Source: Triops longicaudatus (lineage: Eukaryota > Arthropoda > Branchiopoda > Notostraca > Triopsidae). From it: DNA of 64,000 nucleotides. Position 1 is the first letter of the stretch; the number at the start of each line of letters is the position of its first letter. The stretch spans positions 310,001-374,000 of the forward strand of contig JAGQDJ010000156.1 of NCBI GenBank assembly GCA_022885665.1, in the 5' to 3' direction. The notes beneath the pieces are model-generated. The model saw only the letters and a list, made by a program, of their open reading frames with translations. It was not told the DNA's origin and did not search any database. Made by a program: the position numbers and the translations under genes. Of this stretch, positions 21,791 to 35,219 are shown one piece after another.

Positions 21791-24700
21791 GTAAGTCTTT
21801 TTCTCACATTTTTGTATATCTATATGACCCAGTTTGTTGTTAAGCATAAGGGCTTTTCAGTGTACATTTAATTTCCTTCTAGTATGCTTTGCCTATGTCT
21901 TAGGATGAAAACAGGTTAACACCGGCGTGAAGCATGGGTCTTGGTCTTGGTCCCATGGTCTTGAATCCCAATTGCACGAGTAGTCACATGGTAGTTGCTT
22001 TACATCAGGAATCATATGACCCGGTCGCTATTTTTCTGTGTTATAAATCTCCAGCGCCGCCATTTTTCTAATTAGACGTCCCATTCTAACACGACTTGGG
22101 AAGAAAAGAGTAAACAAATTAAAATTGCGGTACAACTAAACCAGAAATTACGCTTCTAGAAAAACAGCGATCTCATCTTTTCAATCACTTGCCGACGTCT
22201 ATTCGGTATAACCTAAAACAAGCCACTGTAATTATTATATTCAGTTAGCAGGTGGTCACTCGCCCTGCTCTTATCATTAGGCGGTGTGCACTGTGTAGAA
22301 ATGAAGCCTCAAAGTCATCTTATCTTCGTGTCGCTCTCTTTAAACAGAACAAGTCAAATACCACTACTTTAAGCGTACAATGGGTGCTTTATCTTGTTGC
22401 GGAACATCGTACGAACAGCAAACAACCCTCGTCGCAAGTTTATCAAATCCATCAATCGCACTTTCTCTGACCTCCGAACAACGACCCTTACATTAATATA
22501 CGGGTGTCAATGTCAGTGACTAATATACTTTAACCGTAAGTTCACGGTGGTCGGGCTTGTAACCTTTAATTATTCAACCAAGAAAGCCTAGGCCACCTTT
22601 GCCTCGCTAATGATACCTAAGTAGTACCTTAGGGCTTCTTGGGGTAGGTAACTTGGAAGGTTAGCGTACTGGACGTGATTCTGATCCTCGTGGAGTAATT
22701 TTTGAAAAGGGTGGTAAGGAGGGTGAGGGGGTGTAGAGGTCTTGGCACGTGCAGGCTTGAAAAAGTTCAGTTGAGTTGAAAAGATCCATAACGGTCAAAT
22801 GTTTTCAGTTACCGAATCAAAGACATCCTTCTGTATGTCGCGCTTGTTCCAACTCGGCCTAATCACACCTGCCTTTGGTGATGCCGGACAGCTGCTTGGA
22901 TGCGTAAGGAGGGGCAGTTGTAGGGCATACGTACGGGGGTGAATTGGATGCATTGTAATGGGTACACACAGCAAAGGGCAGCGGTGCACGAGCCGTTTGC
23001 GACGCGGAGCCGTAAAGCCGCTCGTGCCCGTTTGAATAGTCTAGTTACATTGGGGGCCGTCAGTGTCGAATTTGGTGGCAACCGTTTCGTAAGCCATGGT
23101 TTAAGTTTGTTGATAATTGATCTGGAGCAGTGATTATTACATTTGGGAAACCATGCATTTAATAGTGAGTTTTTTTATTTTGTATATTATTTTATCTCTT
23201 TTTTATTATTTTTTTGTGAAAAGAAATATGTAGTGAGTTTTAAATGAGTATTAAATGAGTTTGTCGTTTTACTATTCTGTGAAAGAGAAACGGTGAACTA
23301 AAGACTTTGGAGTAGACAACGAGTGTATTTCCATAATGGTTGTAATTACAGAGAAAAAGTAGCGCAATTCCCACACATGTTAGCTCGTGTAGACGGTAGT
23401 GTTCCGTTCTTTACCTTGTGAAAGGAGGGTATGTTATGTGTAGTGTAGCCCTAGCGTTAGAAATCCGAGCATGGTGACTTTTACGTTGGACTTTCATTCT
23501 GAATGCCGAATTCCCACCAACACGAGCTTGAACGCTCAGTCATAAAAAAGGAATTATAATTGACCAAAGAGTTATGGGTGTAGTGCGAGGTGTATCAAGC
23601 ATTAAAAGAAAGACATAAGACACGCAATAATATTTCGTTAGTTTTTTTTAGGTTCAGTGTACGGGCCACTAGGTAGTGTGTAAGGAGTTTCCGTCTTAGG
23701 ACTCGGCTATTCTTGTCACCGTGCAGGGCGCTTTTCATGTTCAAGTAGGGGTACAAGGAGGCGTATTAAACCAACTTTATACGCGGAAAGAGACTCCACC
23801 TCATCCTCACGCTTGGGTTTAGATTCCGGAAGTCGGAATTAAAGCCTGTGTGAGGACTCAAACAGAGTCGTTCCCAGGATCCCTGGCTGTCGAAACCATT
23901 CGGGGACCCCTTTTTCGCGATCTCATGCTCTCTTAGGTGTGCGTGGTGGTATTTGGAAAAGCAGCCTCCTCGGGTGCATTATGGTATGTTACTGATTGCG
24001 GTGAGCTCCTAATGTCTTTGTGCCAACAATAGTACACAGTAATGAAGTCTGTGATTGAGAGGTTGTTGTAAATTGGGAGGAGGTATGCAAAAGTTCATTG
24101 GTGACTGACACAACTTAGAAACGTTTAAGAACTCCGACAGCGAAAATAGCAGACACCAAAGTGCTGCAAGGAAAAAAGACTTTTATGTGAGTTAGTTAAG
24201 AGAAGTTGCAAAAAGTGTGGTACGACTATTTGTAAATTGCAGTTTTTGCATGAGGAAAAGTCAAGTTTACTTAAAAAATAGACAAAAAACTCGACTTGAG
24301 TAAAAGTCTTGGTCAGGAGAATTTTTTGCAGATTTTGCAACGTGGTGCTAAAGTTCAGCGCACAGTAGCAAACTAAGGTAGACCTATAGTAGAACTCCGA
24401 TTATGTCAACCGCTTTGGCAAAGAATTTCGCCAGCGGCATTTTTTTTCGTTGATTTTGAAGCATTTACTCACGGGTATTAATTTTTTAAAGTCTCATAAG
24501 AGAATTACTAAAATAGATATACGCTTGATTTTTTAATTAAACTTTTTAGCGCAATTTTCTGGAATATTCTGTATTGATTAAGCACTATTAGGAAAATTTG
24601 TCAACAGTCTCACGCATTACCCACCGTCCGATCTCAACTGATTGACTAATTCTCGAGTGTGACACAAGATCAGTCGAGATCCAATTTAATTTACGTCATG

Positions 24701-27700
24701 CGTCAGCATTTTGCTTTGACTTTACTTTAAATGCTTGCATAATCTAAATTGGTCGTAAAAATTAATTGTAAAATTCTTGAATGGCTTGAAATTTCTTAGC
24801 TTCGGTCGCACGTTAAGCAGGAGGAACGCGAAGCTTCCTTACCTTTTGTCATGTCTTGCACACTTTACGTGGGAAAGAAGTGAAAACTGGAAAAAATATT
24901 TAGATTTACTTTCTAGCTCATTTTGGTAACTCGTAATGCACTTAATTATAAGGCTTGAAAATCTGTCTGCAAATTATTTAACATAGCTTGAAAAGCTTTA
25001 TAATTCAAACTGATTAAATTCGTTACGACTTAGGAGTCAGGTGCACTGCATTCTTTTGCAGTTGGCTGAACTTCGATTTTTATTAACCAGTTTTGGAGTA
25101 TTTAAGTATTTATCGGTCCAGATTGGGCTGTCATAAACGCTCATTATGTCATTGAAGTTTTTTGGGACAAAGTTTGTTTGTGTGTCGTAAACAAGTTAAG
25201 CAGGTGTCTTTTGTAAAACTGTGATGAGCGAAAAGGAGTTATAAGTCAGTCGCTTCTGTAATTACTGCGCGATTAAGTAAATAAAGATCACGATTGTTTC
25301 TGAGAGTGAGCTTGTGTAGAAATTCCTGGTAGGTGTCGTTTGTGCGTGATAGCACGTGCGATTACTTTCCGTTGGAGCTTACTCGTTAGTGTGGGCAACC
25401 AGTTCTCCAGTTGGTTTGTTGGAAGTCAAGAGGCTGTGAGAAACACAAGGCACGGGACTCTCCACAGGTATTTCAGCACCAATCGCGGAGCTTCAAGGCG
25501 TTCCTAACCGCGGGAGTCGCTCACTGGGCTTTGAAAAGCTTATGCACGTAACGTCCCCGCAATTTCTTTGGGGGGTAAAACCTGTGGTGTTACTTTCTTA
25601 CCGATCATCGCATGGCGTTTTGTGGACAGTAGCTAGTCTCAAAGGCCAACAGTTCCAAAATTTCATGGTTGTTTTTGATGTGGGGAAACCGAGCTGACAG
25701 ACAGTTAACAGATTACTTGTGATCGCCCAGTATACAGTTCTTACAGAAAGTACCTGCCCTGTACTTTCTTTATTGTGCAATACTCAAAATTTGATAAAAA
25801 TTACCGCTCATCCCAGTGCAATATTTTGTTCCTTGACTGTGATTTAGCTCCCAAGAATGAATAACGAAACTTATTTGGAGGTAAGTTCACTCGTTGGAAC
25901 GATATACCACGAAGTGTTTCTGTTAAGATTTAGGTTACATTTAGGTTTGATTGAAAATGGAGGTATTCCATTCATTCAGTATCAACAATTCGTGTAACTT
26001 TTTAAATCTAGTTTGAAAACCTAATGGAGTAAATCTACAATGTTGTCTTGGATTGACTGTCAGTTCTTGAAGTTGAAAGATCTGACTGGTAATTTTTGCT
26101 AATGTCAGTAGGCTAAAAATGTTCCTTCTTTGGTTGCTACATTTTCACCAACTTTTTTTGTGAGTTAAAGAGAGATTGTAATATTCGTAAAAATCTTTCA
26201 ATGTTAAAACACATCGCTTGCAAACAAATATTTCGCGGCGGTTTTGGCAGCGTCGAGCATTGTTTGTAAAATATTTTAACAAAAATATTCGAGCGTTTTG
26301 TACATTTTTTGTCGGTTTCAGGAAAAGAGGATGATACTAAACTTATAAAGCAAAGTTACCCGGGTAAAGTACCCTTATGTGAATAAATATGGTGTTTCTT
26401 TAGATGATGACATATTCAGTAAAAGCTTACTGAAGTCGGATACAAAAGTAAGAGATATTTGGTAAGAATACTGAGAGACGTTTAGGAAACAGAAGAGAAG
26501 CTAGAAAAATTTTGCATTAGTTAAAACAGTTTTCATCACTAGTTTGAAAGGATTAATTCTAAATAGGTTAGCATTGTGTGAAATTTTCTCGTGTTTTTGC
26601 AAATTTTTTTCTGTAGAATTATTACTAAATATTTTATAACTTCATTTTTAGAAATATTTACATTAAAGTGATTTTTTGCATGGAAAATTTTTTCCAAACA
26701 TTAATTTTTACGTTTTGAATTCGTACTGTTGGAAAATTCCATAAGAAATTATAAAACTTTTTACGGACAATGAAATCAAGCTTAAGCCGGTAACTTATTA
26801 TAACTATCTCTGTTGTAACGTTTTCAACTTTTGTTAGCTTCAGGTTGCTACTAACCAAAGTCATGTTATTTTCACCCTTTTTGTGCAATTAACGAGATTT
26901 GAGAAAAACGCTATGAAGTATTCAAAAGTATCGCAAGACCGTGAAAAGCATTTTTGCCCATTTTTTGTCGTGTCAAGCGATCGTGTAGATTTCGCTGGAT
27001 ATTGTAACTGCAATGTTGATGATTAAACAAGTGCTGAGCCGCGAATTTGCTGGTTATGATAAAAAAGAGGTGAATTATTGTGTGTATTGGCTTTTAGCTC
27101 CCCGTTAGCGTGAGAGATGTGTATTGGCGTTACTCGTTTACGAGTTCTTTTGGGGCATACGAGATAACCTGGATACTAAAGTATGCCTAATAAGCACAGG
27201 TGTGGGGGACGTAACTAGCAACTTGAGAGAATAGATACTTAAGCGATGCTAGTTTGGAATTAAAGGGACGAAACGCGACTCGCTTCGTGCGAGTCCCCCA
27301 TGCTAAAACGACAAGGCTGGGTAGTCATAAAAGGTTATAGAAAAGGGGGGACACACGCTCTTGAGCATGAAAACGCTACATTTACGGGGGAGATATGTTG
27401 AGTTTCTCGTGTAGGCAAACTCGTGAGACATTGGAAGTAAAGGTGGTGGACATCTCGCTGGCGTTCAGGAGTGAACTCGTGGCATACGGACGGCAAAGGG
27501 AAATTCGAATTGTCTATTATGCATTCCTCCAACGTGGGAAAGGTTCCATAAGCTTCTGGGTTTGCATCCAGCGAGGTAATATCCAGGACCTTTCGCCTTA
27601 TCCTGACACATAGATTAATTCATGATGGATCTTAATCGATTGGTACTTTTTAAATGTTTAATCACCGTGTAAAAATGAACTCCCAAGAGAGCGTTCTGAA

Positions 27701-29649
27701 TACCAGTCGCTTTTTAAGGAGCTTTCTCGCTCGTCGATCTCGAACAAGTCGTAAAAGGCAGAAATGAGTGAGAGTTAAATAATTACGTTCTGTGTTCGTG
27801 TATTGAAATGTCAATGATTGACGTCATTGGGGACAACTTCAGACCTTTACTTGACGACGTTATATGTCGCATTGCTTCTTTTTACGTATTTGTTTACAGT
27901 AGAAGCCCCTTTCGCAGTTTTACGTAAACCAGCCGCCGCTTTGAACAGTCGTAATTTCGACATAAAAAATTCGTCCGCAAATCACCTCGCTGGTGTCTTT
28001 GGAAGATTACATTATAAAAAAGGACTTTTGTTCTACAGATTGACTGAGGAATAATGCATTAATAGAAAAAATCAGCATATCGGACGCTTTTTCTACATTT
28101 TAAAGACACCCAGAACCTCTCAGTTCCTCACTAGCCACGACTTTGTTGTAAAAGGCTTCGTTTTTATCAAGGTTCTGCTGTGTCAGTCCTCATGTACATT
28201 TTTTTCGCTTTGCAAGTGCTTCCTTGCAGAAACGGAATTTAAACTGAATTGTTTCGAAATAACTTTCTTATTCTTAATTTAACTAATTTTCTTACACAAG
28301 GACCTTATATTATTAAGGCCGAAAACTACATAATACTTTTGTCTTGGTATATGCAGTCTGGATTTAGTTTGGCCAGTTTTGAGTGCAAATGCAGTGCGCT
28401 TCATTGTAAAGGTTTTCTCCGTAAAATCAGTGCAAAATTTCTTTACACCTTCCTAATATTTCTATTTATTACATACAAAACTTGTATCTCGTACAATATT
28501 ATCCAAAAGTGTGATTTCTGTAAAAACACCGAACCTTAATGTCGTACAAATGACTCCAGGTACAGATAGAAATTTTATATATATACTTTGTACGCAAACA
28601 AATAGTAAAAAGCGATGAAGAGGTAGTTTTTTTATTAAAATAAATAAATAAAACCACTGCAGTTTCTATGACTAAAAGTTTCAGTACGTGCACTTTTCTA
28701 CTTAAGTATTTCAGATCCTTCGAGATATTTTGTGTATGACGTCAGTAATTTCGCTGTGGTAATAGTTTTGTCTTACGATGTATCAAAAGCAAATTAGTCG
28801 ATTGTTTATAAACAGTCTAAAGGGAAATCGGAATGGAGAAACTATGTTGCACGGAACTTGTTAGTTTTCCTCGTGTGTATTGCCGTTCGCAACAGCGTTT
28901 AAATTACATTTTAGCGAAAAGCGCCCTTCCCACGCTTTCAAATTCTTGACAAGCCTGTCTTTTTCCACGAAGCTTGCTCTACTACACATTTTGATTTAAG
29001 CGAAAGAATGGCGTATTAAAGCTTAAAAATAGAAACACAGTATCATCTCTTTGTTCCCCCAAAAAAAGTTCAGAAAAAATAAAGCGTTCACGGTGACAAA
29101 TCACGAAACGCTGAGACAGTTGGTAGCGTGTGACTGTCGGCACAGGTCAAGAAGGCTGGGGCAACACCTTTGATCTTGCTGTGTTACCTGTAACAGGAAG
29201 ATGCACACTTTTTGTTGCCTTTAGTCCCTTTTTGGGCTCCCTTATAAGAGTGACACTCCGGAACAAAAACGCCTTTCGTTGTACAAAGCGGGTCTCTTTG
29301 ACGTATTCAGGGAAACTCTTTGCAATTTGCCTATGTAGCCATCCGCGACATTAATCCGTTTTTCACCCTGGTTTTTGTACTTATCAAGTGCTCCCAAGGT
29401 GTAATTGCCCCCCACGTCATTCTCAAAAACAAGGAGGCTCTCAGCTTTTATAGAGCCATTTTCTCAATCCTTAGCACTGCCCAGCCGTAACAGTTCACGA
29501 TTCCTTGACAGAGCAAACGGAAATGCAACTTGCTGGTGTGTCAAGTATCTGGAAAATGTGCGACGTCTACATATAAACAGAGATGCTCCCTTGTGAGTGA
29601 ATGGTCCAGGGAACCGAACCCTTTAAAGTTCAACGTGTTAGCATCCAGC

Positions 29650-29652
<3 letters not shown>

Positions 29653-29686
<34 letters not shown>
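29653..29686. repeat. poly(A) tract
   Basis: A run of more than 30 A in otherwise mixed sequence. It could be a microsatellite-like homopolymer or the tail of a retroposed element. No element body is recognisable next to it. Confidence 0.6.
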
Positions 29687-29691
<5 letters not shown>

Positions 29692-30808
29692 CGTTGGTGG
29701 GAAAAAAGGGATTGAGATGCACCCACCGTTGTTGTAGTAACGGTGTGTAGTCAGCAGTCAAGTATGATGGTGTTAAAAGTTGGGATATGGAGGCTCCTGC
29801 GGGGCATACCTGGGGCTATTTTTTGGAGTTTGCCCATAGGTATGCTGGTTTGCTTTCTCTACTGCTTCTTTTTTTCCCCCGCTACCATGCCTGTTGTGGA
29901 GTGTGGTGGGTGGGAAGGTAGAGAGTAAGGTAATGAATATAGGGTGGTTAACATAGCATGCGACTCGGTGGTTCTCACAGTGCAAGCCGAGGCAGTCCCG
30001 TGAGGAGCAAGAGGCACACGTCTCGCTGGTGTTGCTTTGGAACGTGGGAATAGCGGAAAACGGAAGTCTCACACCGGACTTTGCCTTTACCTTTCGTCCT
30101 TTGGGGAAGTTTCATTGAGAAACCGACCCCGGACGACACTCGCTCACTGAACGTGGGTTCGGTGCTTAGCTATGTGGAGGAATCCCGTACTGAGTGGATC
30201 AAGACTTGGAAGGGGCCATATGGGCTTTTCAAGGGTAAATCGCGGAAAAGACGCTCAAATAGCCTAAACAAAATTATTTTGGGAAAGGGTTGAATTAAAA
30301 GCCCCAGACCCGTGTGTTGGAATAGTAGCACTAAATCAGGCAACTACCTCTCTCCCACGACTGATTACGTCATGACGCTGACATCTTGGCCGCCGCAAAA
30401 TACAATAAGCCCTCTTATCGGGTCTCGGTTAACCGGTCATAATTATGGTATTTTTTTTTCCTTCTGAATTATTTCTCGAATTTCCATTGCGGGAATAGTA
30501 ACAATCACAGTGTTGAAAACAATGAAATAGTTCGTTTGAAAAATTATATATTTGTAATCAGTGAAACGAAAAAATTAAGTTAAATTCAAGGTAAGAAGAA
30601 AGTGAATAAAAAACACGAAGAACAGCAGACGGAAAAAACAGTCAAATAATCAACGTACATTTTATTTTAGTTTTTAGTTCATATTTCCTTATATAGGTTT
30701 TCACGTGCTGATAGTTATTGCGGAAATAAAATGTTTCATAACTTTAATAAATACAATTTAGGTTGTAACCGTAGAGAGGAGTATTAGTAAGGGTTTTGTG
30801 TAAAAAAT

Positions 30809-31150
30809 ACAGTAGAATTCGTTTATAACGAAGTATAAGCCACAGTGGATGACAAGGCCCCGAGTTGTCTAAACAAGTGTAAGAAAAAATGCCTGGTATG
30901 ACGTGGATGTACTAAAGAAATTTTCGGGGCCCCGTGGTGTTTGTTATAACCAGATCTGCTGTAGCAGTAAATCATATGTACGGTAGGATTTTGTTGTAAC
31001 GAAACTTCTGTGAGCAGAATAGCCGTTAGGTATTATCAAAATTCGTCATATCTGACGTTTTTCTGTCACATTCGTAATTCCGAACCTACAGTCTACTAAA
31101 TAGCCGATATTTCCTTACAGACTATTCGTTATAACGAGATTTCAAACTGT
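30809..31150. mobile_element. TTATAACGA-type MITE (copy A)
   Basis: About 340 bp bounded by inverted ends: ACAGTAGAATTCGTTTATAACGAA-like sequence on the left, and TTCGTTATAACGAGATTTCAAACTGT-like sequence on the right. More TTATAAC and TTGTAACGA motifs lie inside. No coding capacity. It shares its termini with copies at 37014, 37667 and 12200, so it is a dispersed family. Confidence 0.55.
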
Positions 31151-34100
31151 AATTGAAAATTTAGAGACCAAAATAGGTAATATTTGCTAGGAACAATGGA
31201 AGAAAGCCTACACTGGTTTATTTTAAGAATAGCAAGTAAATGTGCTCTAGTGAAATTAACCGTCCGTAATGGCTTTTTGTGTTCTTTTCAATCATTAGAC
31301 CTAAGGTTAATTCTCGTGCAGACCGAAGAGGTTTTTTCCTGCATTAGGACTTTGGTCAAATTTGTTACAACCGGTAGGAGGTACAATAATTCAAGTGGTC
31401 GTAAAGCATTAGGAAAATAAGCGTTGTATTTTTGTCGCTGTCTTTCACTTGTTCGACTTTTTCACGTAAATCTAGTGCTTAAGCGAAAGCTGGATGTCAC
31501 GACTTGAATTATCTCAATTTCTTCCAAGTCCCTTATAAAACGGATTTAAGTAAGAAAGGATTGAGCAGAGTGTTGGGAAATTGTACGCGAAAAATATTTG
31601 TTTGTCTGTTGAGAATGGAGGATTCTAACCTTCTCTAATAGTGGTGGGGAGATGACATGACGGACGTTCTTGAGTGAGCATGAACGAGGCCATGTTAGGC
31701 GACCATAACTAAGTCCGTGAGAACATGCGAAGCACGTGGGAAAAGAAGTCAAAACACAGGTTCAGACTTTTCAACGATTCTGGTTTCGTGGAGCACCATT
31801 CAAATTTGCCTATGAATGAAGTTGACCATAATGCGAATACCGTTGACATAAGCTTGAGGGCGAGAGGTTTTTGCAAGGAGGATAGGCAGGTCGAGGTATT
31901 AGAATTGGTATTATTGTCTAATTGTGAGGAGGAGGAGTGCGACTTTAATGAGTGTGTGTGTATACCTTTGGAAGCCCTCGACATGCTTCCACTGTGGTAG
32001 GAAGAAAGGGTGTGTCTTTCTCGTGTCGTAACTGTGGGATGGTAATGGTATAGCCGCATGAGGCTACTACTGGCTGTTGGTTAGAAGTGGACTTGGACGC
32101 TGGGTCGCTGGCTGCATGTCAGTCGAAACGCCTGCGTCGTCGGCGTCGGTAGTCAGTTGAGCGTACACGCTAGCCCAGGTGTGCGAGCGCACCAACGCTT
32201 GTGAAAGATTTTATGTTGATTTTTTAACCAAAGGAAAACGGCAGTGCTATATTAGAAGCAATCGTGAAGTGTTTCATACGAGAAGAAATTAGTGGTATTT
32301 TTAAAAGACCAATTGAATTTTGTGCATTCAAACGATGCCCGACGCTGTACCAATGGATCATCTTCCACCCAGTGCAAGGAGTCCGCACGATTCTTGGGTA
32401 ATTAATCGCCTGATATTTACCTTGTGACAACGAACGTGTTTCTCCGAATCCATTAGAGAAAACCTCGATTAGAGAACAATGAAAAAGCGGATAGAAATCG
32501 CGTCACAATTCAGCTGCAGTTTGCCAATACTACAAAGAAAAAATATTTCGATGCACGTTGGCTTCATTTCTGCGTTTTATACACAGAATATTAGGTTTTA
32601 GTTTGTGTATGTAGTTTACCGAATTTCAACCTTAATTTAATACTGGGTGCTTTGTTTATCAAACAAAGACTTAATTAAGTGTTTCATTACGGACTGACAG
32701 GTTGGCCTTTCTTTGAGTACTTATTTATTGCCGTACCTTAGACGTGATTCTTGAGACAATTGAACTCCCGAGGACCACCCGTCCTCCTTATGAATACTCT
32801 AGAGCGAGTTTTCACCGTCGTACTGTCTTAGTGTCAACCATTTAGAAAGTTCCGTCTCAGTACAAACCCTTTTTCAAACGCAGCTTGGCAAGAGTTTTAT
32901 TGTGAATGAGTACCACGGCATCTTCCCACGCAAGTCGTATTTAATTCGTGCGGGACGTAGACGTGACAAAAAAGGGGTCGCTGTCCTTACATCTTATCTC
33001 TCAATCAGCACATCCACAAGAGCTTTTTACTGCTTTAGTGTGCCCCGTTTGAGGATATAGAACATTACTATTAAAAAACAATGACCATTCAGTCTTTTCG
33101 GAAAGTGTGGAAACCATGTGACGCCAGCAATGTCGAAAACTGCTATTTTCATCCCATTTGTCGAGCATTATTAATGATTAATCATACCTTCTATTGTGCA
33201 AATTATTCGTAAAAGTAATTAAATAAACAAGCCTATACTGATTACCCGATATTTGTGTAATGTAATCTTTTTGTGAACTTTTGTTGAAATTTGATTAGAT
33301 TTTCTTGTAAAATTTTTGATACATTTTTCATGCTGTATTTATATATAGTCTTAATGTTCATCGGTGTGAGCTACATCACTGCCGCCTTATATTCGCTACA
33401 CAGTTAATATTTTCATGTACATTGAGTTTATTATAAAAAGGTAGAAAATAATATTCGCAAATGTTCCGAAGCTTTTGCAATGCTTTGAGTACCCACTGCT
33501 GTGTGGCTAGAATAGGAGCATTTGCCCGGATAAAATTTCCCCCCTTTTTTTACGACTTTTGTACGTCCGCTGTTAGCGTGAACACTACTGAAACGGATGA
33601 ATAGTAGATAAATGGTCTAGGGCCAGTAAGAGTCGAGTCTCGGAATTGTTTTGGCTCTTTTTTCAGGAATCATGAGGTGTGATGCCTATTTTGCAAGCTC
33701 TCCACACATTTTGTCGGCCAAAAGTAGTAAGTGTCCTCTGAAGCCCATAACGAGACTAGAGAAGCAAACGAGGAGTAGCCCCTTATTGTCTACCCCCTGG
33801 AGGGTCGGATGTTGGCGTTCTCTAAAAAGGAACCCAGTTTCCCAGGGTCCAGGATTCTTTCCCACGAGAATGGGACTCCATGTAACCGCTTTTAAAAAGA
33901 GCTTGCTGCTACTGCTGGCTGCTGTAGAAACTCTTGGAGGAAGCTCTGTTAGCAAAGGGGTGAAAGGTGAAGTTTTTCAGGCTTGGGGAGGAAGGGGGCT
34001 CTTGCTTTGCAAAGTGGACCGTCAGAACGTTGTGAGTGAGGCGCTGTAGTGGAAGGACTGATACACGGGCTCAGAGCGGCGTGCATTTTTAGATTGAGTT

Positions 34101-34799
34101 GTTGGTCCAAGTCCGAGATTAAAGAAACCAGTTTTTGCATGCCATCGACTGGTTTTCCAGAAAGGAGACATCAATCCAACGCCGACTGACAGGAAGCGTC
34201 GGACGGGATTCTGAGCCTTAGCTCCAAAGTGCAGGGAGTGTTGTTGCTGGATTTTGAAGTAGGTGAAACTAATTATATCGATAAAAGAGTGCGTCGTGTT
34301 GGAGTCATTAAAAGTCCGGTTTCAGATGGATGTTTTTTTTGTAGCTAGGACAATTGATAATTGCTTGATTTCTCAATGGTGTTCTTTGTAGGTGGCTTAA
34401 TCTCAGTTTCCTTTTGTGGATGAAAGCAATTTTTTTCGCATTATTGACAACTCATTCTACTCGGTAAAATTTCACAAGCTTTTAGCTAGTGAAAACGGCA
34501 AAACTTATCATTAAACTTACATTAACCTGACAGGTTTCATGAGTAACCGAACATCACTAACCTAACCTTTTTGTTTACTTTCCCGTGTTTATGCGCACGT
34601 CTACGCTAAGCATGTCAAGATGAAGAAGTTAAATAAGTTAGGTTAGGTTAATTGTAGTTATGTTGTGGATAAAGTGAGGTTTAGTACGAGTTATAACCCA
34701 AAAATGCTCATTATTTTAACTTATTTTCGAGTTTTAAGAGTATTTTGGTTGAGAAAGTCTGTAATAAATTTTAAGTGTAAATAGGTCGTATGGTTCTTT

Positions 34800-35022
34800 T
34801 CACAATTTAAACCTGGTACGAGGGTGACTGTTATTTCGCACATACTCGGCAGCCTGTTTTCTTATTCGTTGCGCCGGAAAACGTCGATGTTGGCAGCCCA
34901 GGGAGAGAAAGCGAGAGCTAAGGCCTGGGAACCACCGCACCTGACGGTGTTCACGACGTCGCCGACGTCGGAGACGCCCCACCCATGTGGAATCCTTATT
35001 GGATACCGAAATGGGACAAGCG
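34800..35022 (+). other. candidate 5' UTR exon of Su(H), CpG-rich
   Basis: A locally CpG-rich stretch (rich in ACGTCG-type words) ends with a strong donor, CG then GTGAGT, at 35022/35023. An acceptor, TTTTCAG, occurs at 35148. Joining the two puts the Su(H) ATG exon (35149-35270) downstream. The open frame here does not continue through the junction, so I read it as untranslated. A four-codon upstream frame starts at 35186 in the second exon. Confidence 0.35.
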
Positions 35023-35219
35023 GTGAGTCTGTTCGCTGCTAGTCCGGCTCGAAGAAGAGCGCAAAAGGCAAAAAGAGCAGCAAACGAGAGTTAGGACTCC
35101 CAACCAGTGAAGTCAAAGGTCAACTGCTTTTTTTTCGGCTATTTTCAGTGCAAATCTAGTTACAATCAGTTTTCGGCAGGATAAAATGGCCGTATCGTGA
35201 AATCTATTGTGTGTACTCA

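Larger units (their letters stand above)
23368..33866. promoter_or_regulatory. dispersed cluster of Su(H)/CSL binding motifs
   Basis: By eye, the strict motif YGTGGGAA occurs at 23368 (minus), 24868, 27533, 28927 (minus), 30043, 31735, 32923 (minus) and 33859 (minus). The related YGTGAGAA occurs at 25435 and 31716. Two of these lie 19 bases apart (31716 and 31735). Random expectation for the strict motif is about one per 16 kb, and less in AT-rich DNA. The gene immediately downstream encodes the factor that binds this motif, so autoregulation is the simple reading. Binding is inferred, not shown. Confidence 0.45.
21161..35148. other. 14 kb non-coding region upstream of Su(H)
   Basis: No coding exon could be supported on either strand; open frames are short and do not resemble known families. 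It contains candidate 5' non-coding exons (ending 21790 and 35022), a long poly(A) tract (about 29653-29686), an inverted-repeat element (30809-31150) and many Su(H)-type motifs. The size and position fit the regulatory domain of the downstream developmental gene. Confidence 0.5.

Noticed and set aside
31709..32059. 116-codon minus-strand frame and its 91-codon opposite
   Set aside because: Both strands are open by base composition and neither shows domain features. The stretch also contains Su(H)-type motifs and is more likely regulatory.
33651..34049. 132-codon open frame upstream of Su(H)
   Set aside because: No family resemblance. An 89-codon frame overlaps it on the other strand, and no splice context supports it.
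34557..34652. TTAGG-like words (CCTAACC and GGTTAGGTTAGG) resembling arthropod telomere repeats
   Set aside because: Only two or three units each, in opposite orientation about 80 bases apart. Too few to be an interstitial telomere tract.
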